Of a stretch of DNA of 64,000 bases, positions 1 to 6,985 are shown in pieces. The first letter of the stretch is position 1; every line of letters begins with the position of its first letter. This DNA comes from an uncultured Acidobacteriaceae bacterium (GTDB taxonomy: Bacteria > Acidobacteriota > Terriglobia > Terriglobales > Acidobacteriaceae). Under the pieces are notes generated by a model. The model was given only the letters and a program-made list of their open reading frames with translations. It was not told where the DNA came from and did no database searches. Made by a program: the position numbers and the translations under genes. The stretch spans positions 1 to 64,000 of the forward strand of contig CALFMO010000004.1 of assembly GCA_937879855.1 (NCBI GenBank), given 5' to 3'.

Positions 1-1995
1 AAAATTTCCGAAGCCACCTGGCACTGCGGCGATCCCGGCATGCAATACGACACCACGGTCAACCGCTGGCACACCTCGAAACACACCGACCGGATCAACG
101 CCAGCAATCCGTGCAGCGAATACATGTTCTTAGACGACTCGGCCTGCAACCTGGCCAGCCTGAATCTGCTGAAGTTCGCTCCCAACGGCACCTTCGACGT
201 GGAAGCCTATCGTCACGCAGTAGACGTGTTAATTACCGCGCAGGAAATTCTGGTCGACAACGCCGGATATCCAACGGAAATGATCATGCGCAACTCGCAC
301 GATTACCGCCCGCTAGGTCTAGGCTATGCAAACCTAGGGGCATTGCTGATGGCCGCCGGCCTCCCGTACGACAGCGACGCCGGCCGTGACTACGCCTCAT
401 GCGTAACCGCAATCATGTGCGGCGAAGCCTATCTCCAGTCAAGCCGCATAGCAGAACAATGCGCCCCGCTAACTCCAGCGACGGAAGCCGTAAAAAAGAA
501 TTTGTCCGAAACAAATCTAGGCGCAGACATCACCACAGCACATGTGGGGACGGCCGCCTCGGCTGTCCAGCGAACCCTGAGCGAAGCGAGGGGGAGCGCC
601 TCGGAGACCCAAACCATGCCCGGAGGCGCCTGCCCCGGCTGGTACATCAACCGCGAACCCTTCCTGGACGTAATCCGCATGCACCGAGCGTCCGTGAATG
701 GCATAAACAAATCCAACGTCCCCACCAGCATCTACGAAGCCAGCAAACAATGCTGGGACGAAGCCCTCGCCCACGGCGAAAAACACGGCTACAGAAATTC
801 CCAGGTAACAGTCCTAGCCCCCACCGGCACAATCGGCTTCATGATGGATTGCGATACTACCGGTATCGAGCCGGACCTCGCGCTGATCAAGTACAAGAAA
901 CTGGTTGGCGGCGGGATGATCAAGATCGTGAACAACACTGTGCCTACGGCGCTGTTCAAGCTGGGGTACAACCACGAGCAGGCGGATGCGATTGTCAGCT
1001 ACATCGACGCGACGGGGACGATTGAAGGGGCGCCGCATATTAAGGACGAGCATCTGGCGGTGTTTGATTGTTCGTTCAAGCCGGCCAAGGGGACGCGATC
1101 GATTGCTTACATGGGGCATCTGCGGATGATGGCGGCGGCGCAGCCGTTTATCTCGGGTGCTATATCGAAGACGGTCAATCTTCCCGAGAACGCCAGCGTC
1201 GAAGACATCATGGAAGCTTATCTTCAGGCCTGGAAGCTGGGGCTGAAGGCGGTCGCTGTCTATCGCGATGGCTGCAAGAAGTCACAGCCACTCTCGGCTG
1301 CGGGGACGAAGACGGCGGAGTCAACTGCTCGTGTGGGGACAGCCGCCTCGGCTGTCCAGCCCGACGAAGAGGACATGAATGCTCCTCCGCGGGCGGTGCG
1401 CCACAAGCTGCAGGCAGAGCGGGCCTCGATCACGCACAAATTCAAGGTCGGAGACCACGAGGGCTACATCACCGTGGGCCTGTATCCCAACGGGCAGCCC
1501 GGCGAACTGTTCATCACCATGGCGAAAGAAGGATCGACCGTCAGCGGCCTGATGGACAGTTTCGCGTTGGCCGTCTCCATCGCGCTGCAACATGGGGTTG
1601 AGCTGAAACTGTTCTGCGAGAAATTCGCCCACACCCGCTTCGAACCCAGCGGCTGGAGCGGCAATCCCGACATCGGCTACGCCAAGTCGATCATGGACTA
1701 CATCTTCCGCTGGCTCCAGCTGCGCTTCCTGACCGGGCAGCAGCAGTTGCTGTTCGACAATCTCGGACTGCGTCCCGCGGGAGCCCTGCCGGAAGGAACC
1801 GGAGAAGTAAGCAGCGCGACTCCGGAAGTCCGAAACCGGAAGCCGGGAACCGGTTCCGTCCACGCCGCCGACGCCCTCTCCAGCCTGGTCGACCTGGGCG
1901 ACGCTCCCACCTGCAGCTTCTGCGGCAGCATCATGACCCGCAACGGCAGCTGCTACAGATGCATGAGCTGCGGGAGTACTAGCGGGTGCAGCTAG
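1..1995 (+). CDS. nrdJ: Adenosylcobalamin-dependent (class II) ribonucleotide reductase, 5'-truncated by the window edge
   Basis: Reduces ribonucleotides to deoxyribonucleotides with a B12-generated radical, oxygen-independently. The frame is open from base 1, before the first ATG at 40, so the N-terminal part lies outside. Visible family signatures are CGDPGMQYDTT, NPCSEYMFLDDSACNLASLN, the barrel segment VLAPTGTIGFMMDCDTTGIE and a C-terminal Cys pair region (CSFCG ... CYRCMSCG) that fits the redox or zinc tail of NrdJ. Odd features: two near-identical stretches (543-570, 1332-1359), both read as VGTAASAVQ, and a third repeat-like stretch (1835-1857) match intergenic repeats found elsewhere in the window; all lie in low-conservation loops. 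The family call is very secure; tolerance of the insertions is inferred from the intact frame. Confidence 0.95.
   Translation, partial: KISEATWHCGDPGMQYDTTVNRWHTSKHTDRINASNPCSEYMFLDDSACNLASLNLLKFAPNGTFDVEAYRHAVDVLITAQEILVDNAGYPTEMIMRNSHDYRPLGLGYANLGALLMAAGLPYDSDAGRDYASCVTAIMCGEAYLQSSRIAEQCAPLTPATEAVKKNLSETNLGADITTAHVGTAASAVQRTLSEARGSASETQTMPGGACPGWYINREPFLDVIRMHRASVNGINKSNVPTSIYEASKQCWDEALAHGEKHGYRNSQVTVLAPTGTIGFMMDCDTTGIEPDLALIKYKKLVGGGMIKIVNNTVPTALFKLGYNHEQADAIVSYIDATGTIEGAPHIKDEHLAVFDCSFKPAKGTRSIAYMGHLRMMAAAQPFISGAISKTVNLPENASVEDIMEAYLQAWKLGLKAVAVYRDGCKKSQPLSAAGTKTAESTARVGTAASAVQPDEEDMNAPPRAVRHKLQAERASITHKFKVGDHEGYITVGLYPNGQPGELFITMAKEGSTVSGLMDSFALAVSIALQHGVELKLFCEKFAHTRFEPSGWSGNPDIGYAKSIMDYIFRWLQLRFLTGQQQLLFDNLGLRPAGALPEGTGEVSSATPEVRNRKPGTGSVHAADALSSLVDLGDAPTCSFCGSIMTRNGSCYRCMSCGSTSGCS
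543..570 (+). repeat. Dispersed palindrome family A, copy inside nrdJ
   Basis: Core gac(g/a)gccgcctcggctgtc, a near-perfect palindrome. It lies in frame in nrdJ and encodes VGTAASAVQ. A near-identical copy is at 1332-1359, with related copies in intergenic DNA at 8851-8882, 8889-8921, 20549-20576 and 43570-43599. It sits just before the conserved NREPFLDVIRMHR stretch of nrdJ, in a segment of about 50 residues that looks like inserted sequence. Confidence 0.8.
1332..1359 (+). repeat. Dispersed palindrome family A, second copy inside nrdJ
   Basis: Core gacagccgcctcggctgtc; differs from the copy at 543-570 by one base over the shared 28 bases and is read in the same codon phase (VGTAASAVQ). 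It falls in the linker between the catalytic barrel (ending near AVYRDGCKKSQPL) and the C-terminal domain (starting near ITHKFKVGDHEGY). Confidence 0.8.
1835..1857 (+). repeat. accggaagccggg-type repeat inside the nrdJ C-terminus
   Basis: The 13-mer accggaagccggg at 1835-1847, followed by aaccgg, recurs at 16691-16716 in the gap between the RND adaptor and pump genes. In nrdJ it encodes RKPGTGS in the linker before the Cys-rich tail. It is short, so chance is possible, but it is the third repeat-like stretch in the same gene. Confidence 0.5.
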
Positions 1996-2050
1996 ATTTT
2001 GTGAATGTGTGGGGCGGGCGCCCTCGCCGCCGCTTTTGACGTTAACTGAC

Positions 2051-2263
2051 ATGAAACGCGAAGCCCAATTCGTCATCTGCATAAGGAACAAGGGCTACCC
2101 TGCATCGCTGGAGTTGCGCAAGATTTATCAAATCATCCCAGACAAAGCAGCGGCCAGACTCCATCAGATTCGCGTCATCGATGAGTCGGGCGAAGATTAC
2201 TTGTACCCGGAAGATTATTTTCGTGCCGGCGCGGTTCTTGGTCCCGAATCGGTCCGAGTTTAG
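2051..2263 (+). CDS. Small conserved hypothetical protein (70 aa)
   Basis: No function can be assigned. The ATG at 2051 is preferred over an upstream start at 2009 because the extra residues (GRAPSPPLLTLTD) look like untranslated leader. The product begins MKREAQFVICIRN and ends with a compact acidic segment RVIDESGEDYLYPEDYF. There is no signal peptide, membrane segment or Cys cluster, so it is probably a small cytoplasmic protein. I recall similar short proteins (KREAQFVICI, DESGEDYLYP) as common in acidobacterial genomes, from memory and not from a search. It lies 55 bases after nrdJ on the same strand and could be co-transcribed. Confidence 0.7.
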   Translation: MKREAQFVICIRNKGYPASLELRKIYQIIPDKAAARLHQIRVIDESGEDYLYPEDYFRAGAVLGPESVRV

Positions 2264-2366
2264 GTTCGGGAATTGAATTGCAGATATTAGTGCACGAAAA
2301 GACCTTGTGTCATTTACGTATCGTTCCTGTTCCGTCACGCTAGGTCGAGGAAGGTAGGAGCAAAAA

Positions 2367-3347
2367 ATGAGCGCGTCCATCGGCAGCGTGTACGACATAA
2401 ACGACTTCGCTTATAACGATAACGAGCCAGGAACGATTGAGAAATTACAGGAACTTAATGATTTTTATCGTCGGCACCCGTGGCCGAAAGAACATTCAGT
2501 CACCACCCACAGCCTTCGCTGCGCAGATTCGCGTGATCTCTCAGGCTTGCAGAACGAAAGCATTCATCTGATCGTCACCTCTCCTCCCTACTGGACGCTT
2601 AAGGAATATCCGGCCAATGAGTGTCAGTTAGGAGCTGTGGAGGACTACGAGAAGTTTCTGAATGAACTGGACAGGGTTTGGGCAGAGTGCATCAGGGTAC
2701 TTGTACCCGGTGGCCGGATTTGTTGTGTAGTCGGTGACGTTTGCATTCCTAGAAAGAGAGAAGGTCGACATCACGTTATTCCTCTTCATGCGGACATCAC
2801 CGTCCGGGTTCGCAAGCTCGGACTGGATTCTTTGACGCCAATACTATGGTTCAAGATTGCGAACGGAGCGCTAGAAGCAGAGGGGAACGGAGCGGGCTTC
2901 TACGGGAAGCCCTACCAACCTGGGGCGATTGTCAAGAATGATTTCGAGTACATCCTGTTCTTTCGTAAGGGTGGCTCCTATCGGTCGCCTTCAACAATGC
3001 AGAAGGCTTTATCAATGCTCTCCAAAGACGAAATGAAGAACTGGCTGAAAACCGCGTGGACAGATATTAAGGGAGAATCGACCCGGCGAGGACACCCCGC
3101 CCCTTTTCCCGTTGAACTAGCCGAGCGCCTCATTCGTCTTTTCTCCTTCGCCGGTGATGTAGTCCTCGATCCTTTCGTTGGAACAGGGACCACCACTTTA
3201 GCCGCGATAAACGTTGGCCGTAACAGTGTTGGCACTGATTGCGATCCAGCTTTCATAAGGATGGCGAAGGAACGGCTACAAAGAGCTATCCTCTCAAAGG
3301 CGGAGCCGCTCTTGTTTGAGACAAAGCTAGATATACAATCGCCATAA
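2367..3347 (+). CDS. Site-specific DNA methyltransferase, beta-class, probably N4-cytosine
   Basis: Transfers a methyl group from S-adenosylmethionine to an exocyclic amino group in DNA. The catalytic motif IV TSPPYW is at residues 71-76 and the SAM-binding motif I DPFVGTGTTTLAA starts at residue 268, so the motif order IV then I defines the beta class; SPPY usually goes with N4-cytosine. The length (326 aa) is normal for a type II enzyme. The start has a good ribosome site (taggag, 2355-2360). The stop is immediately followed by the ATG of the next gene, as in a restriction-modification pair. The region is visibly A/T-richer than nrdJ, consistent with transfer. Confidence 0.93.
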   Translation: MSASIGSVYDINDFAYNDNEPGTIEKLQELNDFYRRHPWPKEHSVTTHSLRCADSRDLSGLQNESIHLIVTSPPYWTLKEYPANECQLGAVEDYEKFLNELDRVWAECIRVLVPGGRICCVVGDVCIPRKREGRHHVIPLHADITVRVRKLGLDSLTPILWFKIANGALEAEGNGAGFYGKPYQPGAIVKNDFEYILFFRKGGSYRSPSTMQKALSMLSKDEMKNWLKTAWTDIKGESTRRGHPAPFPVELAERLIRLFSFAGDVVLDPFVGTGTTTLAAINVGRNSVGTDCDPAFIRMAKERLQRAILSKAEPLLFETKLDIQSP

Positions 3348-4064
3348 ATGGTTGACGCGAATTACGCGGTCTTACGGATATTCCGTAGCCTTTTTGAAGG
3401 CCGTCCTTATTTCCACCGAGACTCCAGCCTCGGAGATCGCGTCGCTAGTTATCTGTTCGAAGATCTATATAGCCTAAATAAATCCGCAGAACTCCACGAT
3501 CGCATTGACTCACATAGCCGCGTACTAAATGCGCAAAATCTCACGGTTGGCATTTCACGAAGACGAGGAGACGGTACATTCGGCGAGCGAGTGCCGGTAG
3601 CGCAAGCAATCGCAGATGAGGGATTCGCGGTTGCGCGTGGTCCCGTAGCCAATATCGAGATTGGGGCCGAAACCAAAATATTGGCTAAGGCAATGATCAA
3701 GCAGATCGATCGCGTAATCGGCGATCTAGTCCGACAAACCGAGGAGTTCAAGAAAAGGGGTGGCCGTCCGATTTGTGTTGCGATTTTGGGGGTGAATTTC
3801 GCACCGCAATACACATCTTATGAAGGTGATCGGACCTTCCCAACCGACGGAAAGAAGTATAAACATCCCGCTCAGGAAGCTGACGACGCGATATCTCGAC
3901 TCCTTCAACGAGTTGCACCGAGTTTTGACGAGTTCCTGATTCTGAAGTTTGAGGCTTCCAACACACCGCCGCATCCATTCTCGTGGAAGGATGAAAAACA
4001 GACCTTGCTCGAATACTCAGCACTACTGACGAGACTCTCTCGAGAGTACGACCGACGTTTCTAG
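3348..4064 (+). CDS. Probable restriction endonuclease partner of the methyltransferase (238 aa)
   Basis: No named family is recognised with certainty. It begins at the base right after the methyltransferase stop, so translation is probably coupled. Residues about 100-155 contain IEIGAETKILAKAMIKQ followed by a helix and RRPICVAILGVNF-like core strand (RGGRPICVAILGVNF), an arrangement reminiscent of the E-x-K core of PD-(D/E)xK nucleases. There are no membrane segments. Base composition matches the methyltransferase and not the flanks. Restriction activity is inferred from gene order and a weak motif; it could be another accessory protein of the modification enzyme. Confidence 0.6.
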   Translation: MVDANYAVLRIFRSLFEGRPYFHRDSSLGDRVASYLFEDLYSLNKSAELHDRIDSHSRVLNAQNLTVGISRRRGDGTFGERVPVAQAIADEGFAVARGPVANIEIGAETKILAKAMIKQIDRVIGDLVRQTEEFKKRGGRPICVAILGVNFAPQYTSYEGDRTFPTDGKKYKHPAQEADDAISRLLQRVAPSFDEFLILKFEASNTPPHPFSWKDEKQTLLEYSALLTRLSREYDRRF

Positions 4065-4266
4065 TAATCCAGCGGTTAGCCGGGTGGCCCACGCTTCGGT
4101 TTTAGTTTTCCTCTCCGTCGCATAACTTAGGAGTACCGCGACCCTTCGACTCCCTTCAGGGCGGCTCTTGCGTTCTTTGCAGGGACCGGTGGCGATGCCG
4201 CCGAAGGGTTTCATTTCGAATTCGCGCGGCCACAAAGCAACAGTCCGCAGTGCAATCGGACTGCTG

Positions 4267-4305
4267 CCCACCCTTCGCGAAAAGCACGCGAAGGATGGGG
4301 CACCC
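4267..4305. repeat. Dispersed hairpin family C (cccaccc...gggtggg type)
   Basis: The arms cccacccttcgcg and cgcgaaggatggg pair around an aaaagca loop. Relatives are at 5261-5289 and 6093-6128, with a shorter one at 28865-28886. The sequence just before it (agtgcaatcggactg) also recurs before the copy at 5261. Confidence 0.75.
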
Positions 4306-4330
4306 ACTGTATGGTTATGGTTACGCCGGC

Positions 4331-4428
4331 GAGATCAAAAGCCTGGGCCGCGCGCCTCAACAGCAGGTCCCTCCACTCCGCCGTCGCTATCGCTCCGGCT
4401 CCGGTCGGGATGACAGGGTTGAGTGTTC
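4331..4428 (+). repeat. Long inverted repeat, left arm (family D)
   Basis: Matches the reverse complement of 5316-5418. The core from 4364 (aggtccctccactccgccgt onward through tcgctccggctccggtcggg and atgaca) is nearly identical, while the outer 35 bases are more diverged but keep gatcaaaa. The two arms flank the DUF2911 gene. No transposase is present between them. Confidence 0.8.
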
Positions 4429-4512
4429 AAGGAGGACTTCGGGTGACGACACACTCGCATCCGCGACTCGATTCCACCGGGATCATCGCCGAGTACATCC
4501 CGCGGGAAACCG

Positions 4513-5112
4513 CTACTTCACGGTGAACGGCACGGACGCCGTCAAATTCTCCCATTCGATGAGCAGTTTTCCCTTGGCGCCGCCGGCGTCCGACAGCGTG
4601 ATCTTGAGCGTTTCGACCGGAGATGGTGGCTTGCCCATGGTGAGCGAAGCGCGGCCCAATTCGGTGGCCGGATCATTGGTGGTGGCGCCTTCTTGAATGC
4701 CGTCCGGTGAGACCCCGACGCCCCAGATGTGGCGGCCGCCGGCCATCAGGGCTTTGTTGACGATCAGCTTCCACTGGCCGTTGTCGAGGTCGGCGTACAG
4801 GGTGTAGTCGCCCTTGGGAATGGCGAGGCCATTCAGGTCGAGGTCGGCGTCGGTGTGCAGGACGGTGGCGTAGTCGGCGCCCAGACGCCATACCTTGCCA
4901 TAGGGCTCGAGCGCGCCGGTGCCGCCGAAAATTTGGCGACCCCTGACGGAAGGGGCGTGATAGTAAATCCAAATATTCTTGCCGTTGACGGTCACGCTGG
5001 TTTCGGCGCCCGGACTCTTGGTGTTTTTAGTAGCCAGGTCTTCCTTCTTGACCTGGGCGACGGCCAGCATCATGCCGCTTAATAAAAGAGCACTCAAAAG
5101 GATTCGTTTCAT
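4513..5112 (-). CDS. DUF2911 family secreted protein
   Basis: Function unknown. The 199-residue product has a clear signal peptide (MKRILLSALLLSGMMLAVAQ), so it is exported. The body carries the family hallmarks: a conserved APSVRGRQIFGG segment, YGKVWRLGADYATVL, and PKGDYTLYADLDNGQWKLIVN, ending in a beta-rich segment LLIEWENLTASVPFTVK. The domain fills the whole mature protein. It is a single leftward gene enclosed by a 100-base inverted repeat. The family call rests on these motifs from memory and is fairly sure. Confidence 0.85.
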   Translation of the reverse strand: MKRILLSALLLSGMMLAVAQVKKEDLATKNTKSPGAETSVTVNGKNIWIYYHAPSVRGRQIFGGTGALEPYGKVWRLGADYATVLHTDADLDLNGLAIPKGDYTLYADLDNGQWKLIVNKALMAGGRHIWGVGVSPDGIQEGATTNDPATELGRASLTMGKPPSPVETLKITLSDAGGAKGKLLIEWENLTASVPFTVK

Positions 5113-5260
5113 TTCTGATGTCGTTTCTTTCTTCTTTCTTTAGGGAGTATACAACGCGCGCGGCGACTGTGCCCGCAATGATGCAGACTGATGGTTGGCG
5201 GCGGCGCTGCCAGTGCGCTTTAAGTCGAACTCGGGCGACCTCATAGTGCGATCGGACTGC

Positions 5261-5289
5261 CAACCTTCGCGAAAAGCACGCCAAGGATG
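5261..5289. repeat. Dispersed hairpin family C, decayed copy
   Basis: Reads caaccttcgcgaaaagcacg then ccaaggatg; it keeps the loop aaaagca of the copy at 4267 but has mismatches in the stem, so it looks degenerate. Confidence 0.6.
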
Positions 5290-5315
5290 AAGCACAGCCA
5301 GCCGAAGCCCGCCCC

Positions 5316-5418
5316 GAACACTCGACCGTGTCATCCCGACCGGAGCCGGAGCGACAGCGACGGCGGAGTGGAGGGACCTTGTGCTGGAGGCCCGTGGCCC
5401 CGAGGGTTTTGATCCTCG
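5316..5418 (-). repeat. Long inverted repeat, right arm (family D)
   Basis: Reverse-complement partner of 4331-4428; the inner 64 bases (5316-5379) align with only a few differences. Confidence 0.8.
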
Positions 5419-5463
5419 CTTACAGAACCCTGCAGTGGGGCGATGTCGAAGATTCCAATCTCT

Positions 5464-5931
5464 TTATTTCTTGAAGACGGCGTCGAGGGCGGCTTGGGCT
5501 ATGGCTTCGTCGATCTCGGATTTGGCGCCGCTGGCGGCGATTCCGCCGATGGTCTCGCCGTCTACCTTGATCGGCAGGCCACCCTGGTTGGGGAAGAAGT
5601 CAGGAAAGGCGAGGACTTCGAGATTCCCTTTCTTTAAAGCGTCGGCCCCATCTTTCGAGGGACTGCGGTAGAGCGCGGAGTGCCGCGCCTTTTTCTGCGC
5701 GAACTGAATGGTGTTGAGGGACGCACCGTCGGCCTTCTGCAGAAAAAGCAGGTTGCCGCTTTCGTCCACGATGCAAAGGGTGACTTCCACATTCTGCCGC
5801 TTGGCCTCGGCCTCAGCCGCAGCAACCATGGTTTTGATGGTCGCCAGGTTCAAGCGCTTTCGCGTAGGAAGATCTTGAGCCGAAGTTGTGGCCACCAGGA
5901 AAATCATCATCAGTGCCAGTAGTTTGAACAT
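5464..5931 (-). CDS. GlcG/HbpS family (DUF336) secreted protein
   Basis: The 155-residue product starts with a signal peptide (MFKLLALMMIFLVATTSAQ), so it acts outside the cytoplasm. The family core is visible as VTLCIVDESGNLLFLQKADGA, ARHSALYRSPS, and the glycine-rich end FPNQGGLPIKVDGETIGGIAASGA. Members of this family include the heme-binding HbpS of Streptomyces and GlcG of the glycolate locus, but the true role here is unknown. It is alone on the minus strand between repeat-rich gaps. Confidence 0.85.
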   Translation of the reverse strand: MFKLLALMMIFLVATTSAQDLPTRKRLNLATIKTMVAAAEAEAKRQNVEVTLCIVDESGNLLFLQKADGASLNTIQFAQKKARHSALYRSPSKDGADALKKGNLEVLAFPDFFPNQGGLPIKVDGETIGGIAASGAKSEIDEAIAQAALDAVFKK

Positions 5932-6238
5932 GCGCGGGATGCTACCAGCCGATGCGGGAATTTTCCAGAGGGAATGAAGTGCGCATGAGGTTCAGGCTTG
6001 TGTGGATGAGTGGTATGAGGAGGTGGTTTGGAGTGAGACTGGAATATAGGAGTCTGAATGCAGAATGCAAAAGTCGAACCCTACATCAAAGTCCCCACCC
6101 TGTCGCAGAAAACGCGACAAGGGTGGGGCACCCGGGGCAATGGTCTGCAGTCAAAATCTCCGAATTCGGCTCGGCTATTACTTCATCCTCTCGGGGTCGC
6201 CTATCATCTAATTCAGGAGACTTATTGGAGGGTTCACG
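5932..6238. other. Divergent gap between the GlcG-like and redoxin genes
   Basis: No gene seen. It must contain the promoters of the leftward DUF336 gene and the rightward redoxin gene. A family C hairpin lies at 6093-6128. A strong ribosome site (tggaggg, 6230-6236) precedes the redoxin ATG. Confidence 0.6.
6093..6128. repeat. Dispersed hairpin family C, well-preserved copy
   Basis: The arms cccaccctgtcgc and gcgacaagggtggg form a long stem around agaaaac. The stem differs in sequence from the copy at 4267 while preserving pairing, which suggests structure matters more than sequence. Confidence 0.75.
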
Positions 6239-6736
6239 ATGGCGGCATTGGCTTTGGGTGCGAAGGCGCCTGATTTTGCGTTGAAGAGTTTGGATGGCAA
6301 GCGGTTTTCGTTGGCGGATGAACTGGCGCGCGGGCCGGTGGTGTTGGCGTTTTTCAAGGTGTCGTGTCCGACTTGCCAGTATGCGTTTCCGTTCTTGGAA
6401 CGGCTGTATAAGGCCTATGGGCATAAGGGCGTCCGGCTGGTGGGGATTTCGCAGAATGACGCCTCAGAGACGGCGGCGTTTGGCAAAGATTTCGGGATCA
6501 CGTTTCCGGTGCTGTTGGATGATACGCGGTCCTATCCGGTGTCGAACGCGTATGGGCTGACCAATGTCCCTACGATCTTCTGGGTGGCGCAGGATGGGGA
6601 GATTGAAGTGTCAAGTGTGGGCTGGCTGAAGGCCGATTTCGAGGAAATCAACCGTCGGATGGCGGAGGCGGGGAAAAGCGCGCCCACCGCTATGTTCAGG
6701 CCGGGGGAAGATGTGCGCGACTTTCGCGCTGGTTGA
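6239..6736 (+). CDS. Redoxin / AhpC-TSA family thioredoxin-fold protein
   Basis: A 165-residue thioredoxin-fold protein with the opening GAKAPDFALKSLDGKRFSL and the active site CPTC at residues 43-46, followed by a long helix and VPTIFWVAQDGEI with the conserved cis-proline (NVPT). It has no signal peptide, so it is probably cytoplasmic. The CxxC argues for a thiol-disulfide oxidoreductase or peroxiredoxin of the TlpA/redoxin superfamily; substrate unknown. The start at 6239 has an excellent ribosome site. It stands alone, with a dispersed repeat after it. Confidence 0.88.
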   Translation: MAALALGAKAPDFALKSLDGKRFSLADELARGPVVLAFFKVSCPTCQYAFPFLERLYKAYGHKGVRLVGISQNDASETAAFGKDFGITFPVLLDDTRSYPVSNAYGLTNVPTIFWVAQDGEIEVSSVGWLKADFEEINRRMAEAGKSAPTAMFRPGEDVRDFRAG

Positions 6737-6787
6737 GGGTCCAAGAACTAAACCGCCGGTCGGCGGATCAACTTCTAGAAACTAATC

Positions 6788-6816
6788 AACCACAGAGGCC
6801 CTGAGGAACACAGAGT
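6788..6816 (+). repeat. Dispersed aaccacagagg-type repeat (family E)
   Basis: Reads aaccacagaggccctgagg then aacacagag. This AACCAC(A/G)GAGG motif family recurs at 11364, 15402, 21309, 30677, 40952, 43415, 44231, 48974 and 53130. Confidence 0.6.
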
Positions 6817-6985
6817 AAGGCTATTCGGACACGTCCCGCCAATGGTGGGTGCACTGTCGTGCACTGGGGTCAGTTACTTCTCATACAACTCCAGAGACGG
6901 TGTCCTTTACAATCCTGCTAGAACCTACACACAAAGAAAGTCTTCCACAGCGGGCGCGCCGCTTTGTTGGGGGGAGAGACTTGTT

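Larger units (their letters stand above)
4065..4512. other. Gene-free stretch with two repeat elements
   Basis: No convincing gene; the short reading frames here are made of repeat sequence. It holds a hairpin of family C (4267-4305) and one arm of an inverted repeat of about 100 bases (4331-4428). It separates the rightward restriction-modification pair from the leftward DUF2911 gene, whose stop is at 4513, so transcripts converge here. Confidence 0.7.
5113..5463. other. Gene-free stretch with repeats upstream of DUF2911
   Basis: Contains the start region of the leftward DUF2911 gene (purine-rich leader just before its ATG), a family C hairpin (5261-5289) and the right arm of the inverted repeat (5316-5418). 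No gene is seen. Confidence 0.65.

Noticed and set aside
543..1359. CRISPR-like array in nrdJ
   Set aside because: Only two copies 760 bases apart, inside a gene, with no regular spacing or cas genes.
4168..4696. Open frames across the inverted repeat left arm
   Set aside because: They follow the repeat sequence and the antisense of the DUF2911 gene; codon content is low-complexity Arg/Pro/Ser.
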